Assembly (NCBI GenBank): GCA_020634975.1
Contig: JACKAQ010000004.1
Coordinates: 1-64,000, forward strand
Source: JACKAQ01 sp020634975 [NCBI: Calditrichia bacterium]
Lineage (GTDB): Bacteria; Calditrichota; Calditrichia; RBG-13-44-9
Reading direction: 5' to 3'
DNA length: 64,000 nt
The notes beneath the pieces were generated by a model that had not been told where the DNA came from, made no database searches, and saw only the letters and a list, made by a program, of their open reading frames with translations. The position numbers were made by a program, and so were the translations under genes. Position 1 is the stretch's first letter. Each line of letters begins with the position of its first letter. Shown one piece after another: positions 42,185 through 49,295 of this stretch.

Positions 42185-45100
42185 TCAGCGGATAAAAATC
42201 ATCCGTCTGGTTTGCACAAATTTCTCTCCGGCATCGATGCGGTAAAAATATACGCCGGAGCTGATCTGCGCTTCCGGCTGCCACTGCAATTCGTATCGTC
42301 CGGCGATGAACTGGCGATTCGCAAGTGTAGCAACCCGCCGACCGAGCAGATCGAAAATTTGCACTTTCACTTTTGCTGATTCCGGCAAATCAAACAATAT
42401 TGTTGTTTGTGGATTAAACGGATTCGGGAAATTTTGATAAAGCGCAAACGTTTCCGGAATAGCCGGATGGCTTGTTTCGTCGATTCCCACAAAAATATCG
42501 TTGATTTGGCCGGGCGTTCCATTACCCAGTGAAGCCGTCCAACTTCCCGGCAGCGTATTATCGAGATTGGGATTTTTTAGCGATAGTGAGGCCCCATTTC
42601 CGTCTGGTTCTGTGGGCCAGGGCGCGTTATCGTCATAGGTGAGCGAATCGACAATTTCGTTGGCGGCATTATACAGCCGGAGCAGTTCGCCGTTGCCGCT
42701 CAGCCCAAAACCGGTGTTCCCGAGATAATTGGTGACCGACGGGTAAACCGATGTGAACAGCACGGTATCGCTGCAAATTACCGCAAATGAATCCGGCTGA
42801 AGTACAAACCCATCCGGGAAAAAAAAGTTATGGGTATCGTCTTCATCGCGGAAATACCAGCCGCTCATGTCCACCGGTTCGCCGCTGTTGTTGTAAAATT
42901 CCACCCAATCTTCCGAATCGAACGGTGCTGCGGAATTGTAATTGACTTCATTGATGACAACCGTCGCAAACTGGCTGTTGTCCTGTTCAAAATTGGCGAC
43001 GGCGAGTACGCCTTGGCTCATCGGCACAACAACGTGGGCAGAGTCTGCCGGTTCGATGCCTGTCCAGCCGGTGAATCGGAACCCCGGACGCGCAATTGCG
43101 GTCAGTTCAACAGGAATATCTTTAAAATATTGTCCCAGCCAGGGAAATTTGCTGACAGTAATTGCATTCACCTGAACTGAACCGGCATCGCGTAAATTGC
43201 TGCTGAGAACAATGTTCAGCGTATCCGAAACACCCAGTTCCTGCATGATGTGCGATCTGAAATATGGCTGACGCTTTCGGGAAAATGAGCGCATCTGTTC
43301 GATATTCCATTCCCAATCTGCCGGGTTTTGGTCCCAACGGGATAATGTCGTATCGATTTCGCTGGCAATTGCTGCTGCTTTTGCATCGATTTGCGAAAGC
43401 AATATTTCCGGACGAAAAATGCTGTTCATATAATCCGCACTGCGATTGATAAAATCTTGCCGGAATTCGGGGTTTTGGATCAGTTTGCGGAAAAGCAGTG
43501 TCGACCACGGCGGATTTGGCCAATCTTCTCCAACCGGATCGAGCATCATCGCCAGTGTATTGTAGGAATGGTTTGATGAGCTTAATAGATTAAAGCCGAA
43601 ATCTGTATCGAAAATAATCCAACGCCAGCGTCCGTCCTGCCGGGCAGGGCGCCAGAATTTGATATTATTTCCCGGCCAATCGCGGTTGTCTATAAAAATT
43701 TCTGATACTGTGTAGCGGAGAAAATTTTCCACATCCATTTTGGTTTTGAGATACGCATAATTGGCAGGGTCACTTAAATCGTTGGATTCAACAAAGTTGA
43801 TCATTGCTTTGTAGTGATCCGTTGCTCCGTAAACACTGACAGCGTCACCTTCGAGAATCTCAATACTATCCGATGGAATATGGGTGTTTGATTCGATGAA
43901 ATGTTCGTTGATTTTTTCGCGGATATTGAGAATGCCCCAATACACACCGTTTAAATAAAGCACAGCCGGACGGTAAGCCAGCCGTTCAATTCCGGTCGGA
44001 GCGATGGCATCCTGAATAAATCCATCGCGAAACATGGTTCTGCCCCAGTCGTTGCCGCTGTTGCGCAAGATAAATGCCTGAAATTCATTGATATTTTTAT
44101 CGGCAAATATTGGGTAGTCAAAGCTGCCGGCGCCATATTTTCCACGGGCGAACACCGCAAGTGATTTTTGGGGATTTGCCCGGGAAAACCCGCCATAAAT
44201 TTTAACACCCGCACCCTGATTTATCACCTGTGAACCATCGGTTTCAAACAGCTCGATATTTACCGGGCGTTCCCAATCCTCCCAAAAGTTGGCACCGAAA
44301 AATGGCGGCACCGGCTCGTAATCGTTTCCGAATACGTAAATGCCGGAATCCTGATCAAAAAAATGTCCAATGTCCGTGCTGATGGAAATTACCGGCAGGT
44401 CATGATTTGTACCAAAAAAATAAGTTTGGGTATGCTGACCGCTGGGCAACTGCCCCGGCGCAAATGTTCGTGCACGAATAACAGTTGTTGTATTGATTTC
44501 GATCGGGTTGCTGTAAACTGTCGCGGTTTCGGTTGGAGCTTCGCCATTTGTTGTATATCGAATGGTTTCGCCGGGATTTAATCCGCTCAATACGATGCTT
44601 TGTGGCATATCGAAAAAACCGCCGGAAATCGAAAATTGCGGTTCGGAGGCAATGCCACTATACCCATTACTGATGTTCGGGAAACCGGGTGTCGCTGGTG
44701 CAAAATAATACAGTGTGTCGCTGCCGTCCGGCATACGACCCCAGCTGATATCCGATGGCAGGTTGACATACGCCAGAGAGTCGATTACCATGCCTGTTGG
44801 CCCGCTCAAAAAAACAGTTTCGCTTTCAGCGGACAGTTTAAAATTGGTGTGTAATCTGGGCAGATTCGGCTCGATCAGCGGATGTACCGGTCGTCTGCCT
44901 GGAAACTCATTACGAAAGCCCAGTGTCAAAAACGGGATCATCGTCAGATCTGATGATCCGGCGCTAATGTTATGCGCCTGTATCGCCAGCACATTTTCAC
45001 CCTCCCGGAAAAGCGTGAGCAAGCTATCCAGAGAGAACCGGTGCGGCGGTTTGCCATTGATAATTAATGCCTCATGCTGTTCGTTGGCCGGTTGATTAAA

Positions 45101-45724
45101 TGCCGGATGAATACCGTCCATATTTGCCCGGGCAATTTCCGTTCCGTTGAGATATGCAACAAAACCGTCATCGTAATCGATGTGTAAAAGCGCGTGTGTC
45201 AGTTGGCTCGTATCGGCAATGTTAAACGTATTGCGGATATAAACCGACAGAATGCCGTTGGCAACTATTGTGGAATCGTCATCATCGCCATAGCCAAAGC
45301 CACTGGGTCCCCATTCCCATTGAGAATCGTTGAAAGCGAGCGTATGCCAATCAGTTGGCGGTTCGGAAAATCCGGGTTGATATCGCCAAAAGTCACCCCA
45401 GGTGATTTTGGTTTCCCAATAATTGGCTGTGTTGCGGCGATTTTTATCCGATGCGTAAATTATCCTGAATTCACCGGGAGCCATATTTACATCCGGAAAC
45501 TGCCATTTTTGAAGATTTGAACGGTTGTCGGACAGCCAGAAGCCAGTGAAATTCTGTGTTGTGTTACCTGCGTTAAACAGTTCAATCCAGTCCGGATAAT
45601 CGCCGTCTTCGTCGATGAACGATTCTGTGTTGGAAGCGACAACTTCGTTAATTTTAATGGATTGAGAAAATAGTGCGGAAGTTGTGTAAAAACAGAAAGT
45701 TAAGATCCATAAAAGCAATTTCAT
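42185..45724 (-). CDS. Large secreted protein: lamin-tail, CotH and T9SS sorting domains
   Basis: This 1179-residue protein has a signal peptide (to ALFSQS), then a lamin-tail domain (SIKINEVVASNTESFIDEDG onward, about 22-115), a beta-sandwich region (about 120-265), a chitobiase-like C-terminal domain with GETIRYTTNGEAPTETATVY near 390, and a CotH domain (about 450-800) with GAGVKIYGGFSRANPQKS, LRNSGNDWGRTMFRDG and WRWIIFDTDFGFNL. A second lamin-tail domain follows (TVVINEVNYNSAAPFDSEDW near 920), and the last 90 residues are a T9SS type A sorting signal (ALYQNFPNPFNPQTTI onward). CotH proteins are atypical kinases in spore coats; in secreted proteins of this kind the activity is untested. 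The sorting domain predicts display on the outer surface. Confidence 0.92.
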   Translation of the reverse strand: MKLLLWILTFCFYTTSALFSQSIKINEVVASNTESFIDEDGDYPDWIELFNAGNTTQNFTGFWLSDNRSNLQKWQFPDVNMAPGEFRIIYASDKNRRNTANYWETKITWGDFWRYQPGFSEPPTDWHTLAFNDSQWEWGPSGFGYGDDDDSTIVANGILSVYIRNTFNIADTSQLTHALLHIDYDDGFVAYLNGTEIARANMDGIHPAFNQPANEQHEALIINGKPPHRFSLDSLLTLFREGENVLAIQAHNISAGSSDLTMIPFLTLGFRNEFPGRRPVHPLIEPNLPRLHTNFKLSAESETVFLSGPTGMVIDSLAYVNLPSDISWGRMPDGSDTLYYFAPATPGFPNISNGYSGIASEPQFSISGGFFDMPQSIVLSGLNPGETIRYTTNGEAPTETATVYSNPIEINTTTVIRARTFAPGQLPSGQHTQTYFFGTNHDLPVISISTDIGHFFDQDSGIYVFGNDYEPVPPFFGANFWEDWERPVNIELFETDGSQVINQGAGVKIYGGFSRANPQKSLAVFARGKYGAGSFDYPIFADKNINEFQAFILRNSGNDWGRTMFRDGFIQDAIAPTGIERLAYRPAVLYLNGVYWGILNIREKINEHFIESNTHIPSDSIEILEGDAVSVYGATDHYKAMINFVESNDLSDPANYAYLKTKMDVENFLRYTVSEIFIDNRDWPGNNIKFWRPARQDGRWRWIIFDTDFGFNLLSSSNHSYNTLAMMLDPVGEDWPNPPWSTLLFRKLIQNPEFRQDFINRSADYMNSIFRPEILLSQIDAKAAAIASEIDTTLSRWDQNPADWEWNIEQMRSFSRKRQPYFRSHIMQELGVSDTLNIVLSSNLRDAGSVQVNAITVSKFPWLGQYFKDIPVELTAIARPGFRFTGWTGIEPADSAHVVVPMSQGVLAVANFEQDNSQFATVVINEVNYNSAAPFDSEDWVEFYNNSGEPVDMSGWYFRDEDDTHNFFFPDGFVLQPDSFAVICSDTVLFTSVYPSVTNYLGNTGFGLSGNGELLRLYNAANEIVDSLTYDDNAPWPTEPDGNGASLSLKNPNLDNTLPGSWTASLGNGTPGQINDIFVGIDETSHPAIPETFALYQNFPNPFNPQTTILFDLPESAKVKVQIFDLLGRRVATLANRQFIAGRYELQWQPEAQISSGVYFYRIDAGEKFVQTRRMIFIR

Positions 45725-45875
45725 TCAGGTGCTCTCCCGAAAAAAAACAACCTCAAAAATTTGATAAATCAACATCTGATCACAGCTATTAAGGTAAGAA
45801 AAAATTATGAAAATATGCAGAAAACCTTTTTAATTTCAGGAGCATCCCGGTGAGCGCATGCGTAAAAATCCAAAA

Positions 45876-45908
45876 AAAATGCATCGATCAGAAAGATGGA
45901 TGCATTTT
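45876..45908. terminator. Hairpin downstream of the coiled-coil gene
   Basis: AAAATGCATC (45876-45885) pairs with GATGCATTTT (45899-45908). It lies between the coiled-coil gene's end and the CotH gene's start, about 65 bases after the stop of the former, and may be a second terminator. Confidence 0.5.
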
Positions 45909-45964
45909 GGTTAACAGCTAACGTGTTTGATTTCACTTTAGAAGTATTGTTGGCGAGAAAAAAG

Positions 45965-45978
45965 CCCGGATTAATCCG
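45965..45978 (-). terminator. Terminator overlapping a stop codon
   Basis: CCGGATTAATCCGG is a perfect palindrome that includes the TAA stop of the coiled-coil gene and is followed by GCTTTTTT on the minus strand. Translation thus ends inside the terminator stem. Confidence 0.7.
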
Positions 45979-46621
45979 GATTTCCCTCATCACCGGACAC
46001 AAAATCGCGGGAAGCTTTGTGCAATGCAGTGAGTGCAAACATATACGAAAATACGGCAAGCGACGGAAATTGGGTGTTTGCAGCAATTGCACCAACTCCG
46101 AGAATCGTTGAAACGATGCCTTTTTCGATATTCCGTTTGCGCTGCTTTTTGGACGTGCGGTCTATTTTTTCGCTTCGCAGGGCGTCGTACATCGCAACTG
46201 CTTTGCGATGGTTTTTTTCCAGCAATTCCCGAAGCGACTGATTTTCTTTGATCAGCTCAGCCTGCTCCTTTTTCAGCAACTCGGCTTCGTGCAGGCGTTT
46301 GGCAAGTTCATCCCGTTTCATTTTCATTTCCTGCATCGCCCGTGCTTCTTTGCCAACAATTTCTGAGTGATTTTTACTGAGCTTTTTCTGAATGTCATCC
46401 ATTTGCGACTGCAATTTTTGGGCGTTGCCTGTAATGATTTCGTCGAGTAACTCAACGAGCTGCGGATCCTTTAGCTGTTCCATCACCACCTGAAATGCGC
46501 GTTCTGCCTTTTGCTCGGCGATGCGTCGGTTACCGGACGACTGGCTGAGTCGCTGGTGCGCCGTTTTCAATTTGCGCAAATTCTCCAATAATTTCCGGAT
46601 ATTTGGATTAATAATAGCCAT
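45971..46621 (-). CDS. Coiled-coil protein with C-terminal hydrophobic segment
   Basis: This 216-residue protein is mostly helical and highly charged. Residues about 5-150 should form long coiled coils (for instance EMKMKRDELAKRLHEAELLK). A basic patch KKQRKRNIEKG lies near 158-168, and a hydrophobic region at about 168-200 is probably one or two membrane-associated helices. I do not recognise a family. The layout, with a long coiled coil and a basic hinge before a membrane segment, would suit a tail-anchored scaffold. It stands alone between the CotH gene and the divergent dcd gene. Confidence 0.7.
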   Translation of the reverse strand: MAIINPNIRKLLENLRKLKTAHQRLSQSSGNRRIAEQKAERAFQVVMEQLKDPQLVELLDEIITGNAQKLQSQMDDIQKKLSKNHSEIVGKEARAMQEMKMKRDELAKRLHEAELLKKEQAELIKENQSLRELLEKNHRKAVAMYDALRSEKIDRTSKKQRKRNIEKGIVSTILGVGAIAANTQFPSLAVFSYMFALTALHKASRDFVSGDEGNPD

Positions 46622-46804
46622 TTGTCATTCTCCCTTGAAATGGTCTGAAATTACGCGAATTATCCCTCAGCACAGACAACGATAATTTGAAAAACGGGCA
46701 AAAATTTGTTTTCCCGTGACCAAAATATTGCTATCATTCTTGCTCTGTAAACGCCCGGTCATTTAAAAAAGTTTTGGAAATTCACGAGGAAATTGGAGAT
46801 AGGC

Positions 46805-47326
46805 ATGATTTTATCCGGAAAAGACATTTACTCACGTTTGGGAAAAGAAATCAAAATTGAACCGTTTTCGGAATCGCAGTTGAACCCGAACAGCTACAAT
46901 TTACGGCTACACAACGAATTGCTGGTTTACAACGAAACCGAATTGGACATGCGCAAAAAGAACGAAGCAACATTAATTACCATTCCGGAAGATGGGTTGC
47001 TGTTGGAAACGCACAAACTTTATTTGGGCAGAACCATCGAATATACCGAAACTGACGGTTTGGTGCCGATGCTGGAAGGTCGCTCCTCCGTTGGGCGATT
47101 GGGGTTGTTTGTGCATGTGACCGCCGGTTTTGGCGATGTCGGTTTCTGTGGATTTTGGACGTTGGAAATTTTTTGTGTGCAGCCGATCCGGATTTATCCG
47201 GGGGTGGAAGTTTGTCAGATTTATTACCACTCCATTTCCGGCGATTACGAAAAATACCACAGCAGCAAATACCAGAACAATAGCGGCATTCAAACAAGCA
47301 AATTGTATAAGGATTTCGAGAAATAA
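46805..47326 (+). CDS. dcd: dCTP deaminase family protein
   Basis: This 173-residue protein should convert dCTP to dUTP and ammonia, supplying precursor for dTMP. The trimeric dUTPase-fold motifs are plain: SGKDIYSRLG at the start, QLNPNSYNLRL near 27, and the active-site block PMLEGRSSVGRLGLFVHVTA, then GFGDVGFCGFWTLEIF near 100-120, with the conserved Ser-Ser and Arg and the Glu of TLE. The C-terminal segment is shorter than in some homologues, and the closing part contains KYQNNSGIQTSKLYKDF. The ATG behind GGAGATAGGC is used. A bifunctional deaminase/dUTPase cannot be excluded. Confidence 0.9.
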   Translation: MILSGKDIYSRLGKEIKIEPFSESQLNPNSYNLRLHNELLVYNETELDMRKKNEATLITIPEDGLLLETHKLYLGRTIEYTETDGLVPMLEGRSSVGRLGLFVHVTAGFGDVGFCGFWTLEIFCVQPIRIYPGVEVCQIYYHSISGDYEKYHSSKYQNNSGIQTSKLYKDFEK

Positions 47327-47359
47327 AGAACCAAGTGTAATCCGTACGGGACAGTAATA

Positions 47360-47373
47360 GTACCGTACGGTAC
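47360..47373. repeat. Palindrome with a nearby half-copy
   Basis: GTACCGTACGGTAC is a perfect 14-base palindrome. Its core CCGTACGG also occurs at 47342-47349. Two copies 21 bases apart, about two helix turns, suggest a protein-binding site or a weak terminator after dcd. Confidence 0.5.
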
Positions 47374-47604
47374 ACTTATTTTAACACCCCGCCAAAGTGT
47401 CCCTTTTCGTACAGATCATCATTTTTAAAAAATAATTAAGTCTAAATTTTTGTAAATAATAGATTTATGGCATCTTGATTTTTACGATCACCATTCATTT
47501 TCCTGTTTTGGCACGTCGATTGTTTTATCCCAATGCGAATGCGATGAAATAAAATGTAATCAGATTATTCAACAAACTATACCAAAACCAAAGGAGAATG
47601 TATC

Positions 47605-48492
47605 ATGAAAATCGCAGCAGGAATTCGCAGCAAAGCAGCAATTGCAACGTTCGCAGCAGTATTATTTAGTGGGTTCGCATTTGTCGGGTGCGACAAAGAA
47701 AACAGCGTCGCGCCGAACACATCGCAAAATGATGTTAGTGCTACGTCTGATGCCGCAGAAGTTACCGCCAGCGCCGTTGGTGAAGAAAATGGCGGAATGG
47801 TGGATCAGTTGGGCGATGCGTTGGAAGGTGCCAGCACCGACAATTTTCAGGGATTAGCCAAAACAACTGACGGTGAAACGATGGACGCCGTTTACGATCC
47901 GGTTGCCGGAATGTGGACGATTACCATCAATCGCGAGCGCGGCGATATCAACGGTAATTATTATGCAGCAATCGCGCGAGTGTATCACTACCAATTTTTG
48001 AATCAGGCCGGCGATCCGCAACAGTTCTGGATCACCAATGGCGATACCGCCCGAACCATCAAATTTGACATCGTTTCCGGCAGCGGCCGGCACATAACGC
48101 CACGTTTGTCGCAACAATTGAATCAGCTGGAAGGCAATTTTGTTGTCACTCAGGCGCACCTCCGGAATCTGGTGATTAACGGCACTTACGCCCGTGCCGC
48201 TGTGGATACGGTCACTACGCATCGCGCAGTTCGCACACTCGATCACAGTATTTCGCTCCAAATTACCGATCTCACCGGACCTCGCGGCAAACGCTTCGAT
48301 CTGTCCCGCAAAATCAGCGGAACGATTAGCGGACATGTGAGCGCGTATGCCACATTCCAAAGCGGCAGCGGTTACGGCGAACGCAATATCGAACGCGATT
48401 TTACCATCGTGATCGGCGACGGAAAAGCGAACATCAACATCGGTGGGGAAACATTTGAGGGCGAAGTGCAAACCGGTGAAATTGTCGACTAA
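47605..48492 (+). CDS. Putative exported lipoprotein of unknown function
   Basis: This 295-residue protein has a signal peptide with a lipobox-like FVGC (Cys near residue 29), a low-complexity Ser/Thr/Ala/Glu-rich linker up to about residue 80, and a beta-strand-rich globular part (90-295) with repeated patterns such as ISLQITDLTGPRGKRFDLSR and ERDFTIVIGDGKANINIGGE. I recognise no family. AAGGAG sits 9 bases in front of the ATG. A strong terminator follows, so the gene is transcribed alone. A surface or periplasmic binding role is only a guess. Confidence 0.75.
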   Translation: MKIAAGIRSKAAIATFAAVLFSGFAFVGCDKENSVAPNTSQNDVSATSDAAEVTASAVGEENGGMVDQLGDALEGASTDNFQGLAKTTDGETMDAVYDPVAGMWTITINRERGDINGNYYAAIARVYHYQFLNQAGDPQQFWITNGDTARTIKFDIVSGSGRHITPRLSQQLNQLEGNFVVTQAHLRNLVINGTYARAAVDTVTTHRAVRTLDHSISLQITDLTGPRGKRFDLSRKISGTISGHVSAYATFQSGSGYGERNIERDFTIVIGDGKANINIGGETFEGEVQTGEIVD

Positions 48493-48521
48493 AAAAACAG
48501 TATCTCGTAGCTCCTCCACAC

Positions 48522-48553
48522 AAAAAAGGCGGTCAAATTGACCGCCTTTTTTT
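48522..48553. terminator. Bidirectional terminator
   Basis: AAAAAAGGCGGTCAA and TTGACCGCCTTTTTT flank a single A. It serves the lipoprotein gene on plus and rpiA on minus; the rpiA stop codon at 48552 lies at its edge. Confidence 0.93.
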
Positions 48554-49295
48554 ATGCAATTTTGGGCTGATTTCCAAATTTTTTGGGTGAAGAATCCGAC
48601 GCGATTTGCCGGAGAATGGTGCGGATTCCGGCGGAACCGGCAACGATAACCGCGCTGGTCAGGTTGAGAAACAAACCGTGTTCAACAATTCCGGCACAGT
48701 TGTTCAATTGTGCAGCCAGTTCGTTGGGTTGGGTAATTTCGCCAAAATCGGTATCGAGTATCAAATTTAGTTGATCGGTGAAAAACGGGGTTCCGTCGGG
48801 TTTTTGGCGCAACGCGACAGTCCCGCCAATCGATTTCAAGAAATTGGAAACCGCATCTACCGCAAACGGAACAACCTCGATGGGCACTGCCCATTTGCAG
48901 CCGAGTGCCGGTGAAAGCTTGCTTTCATCCACGATAATCACATTTTTCCGGGAAGCCTGGGCGAGTACTTTTTCGCGGAGCAACGCACCGCCGCCGCCTT
49001 TGATGAGGTTGAGTTGCGGGTCAACTTCGTCCGCACCGTCGATGGTTACGTCGATCACCGTGTGTGCCGCAAAATCGGTCAGTGGAATGCCAAGTTCGCG
49101 GGAGCGCAATTCTGTTTGTTCGGAGCTCGGGATGCCTGCGATGTGTTGCAATTCACCGGTTCGGATTTTTTCAGCGATTTTTTCCAACGCAAACCGAACG
49201 GTACTGCCGGTACCGAGTCCGACAATCATCCCGTTTTCGATCCACTCAACGGCGGCGTGGGCAGCCTGTTGTTTCAGCTTTTCCTGCGGTGTCAT
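48552..49295 (-). CDS. rpiA: Ribose-5-phosphate isomerase A
   Basis: This 247-residue enzyme interconverts ribose 5-phosphate and ribulose 5-phosphate in the pentose phosphate pathway. All motifs are present: GLGTGSTVRFALEKIAE near residue 26, DVTIDGADEVDPQLNLIKGG near 84, ALLREKVLA with the catalytic Glu, and IIVDESKL. The C-terminal 20 residues are longer than in E. coli. Its start codon overlaps the stop of the tal-pgi gene as ATGA, indicating translational coupling with the two other sugar-phosphate activities. Confidence 0.97.
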   Translation of the reverse strand: MTPQEKLKQQAAHAAVEWIENGMIVGLGTGSTVRFALEKIAEKIRTGELQHIAGIPSSEQTELRSRELGIPLTDFAAHTVIDVTIDGADEVDPQLNLIKGGGGALLREKVLAQASRKNVIIVDESKLSPALGCKWAVPIEVVPFAVDAVSNFLKSIGGTVALRQKPDGTPFFTDQLNLILDTDFGEITQPNELAAQLNNCAGIVEHGLFLNLTSAVIVAGSAGIRTILRQIASDSSPKKFGNQPKIA

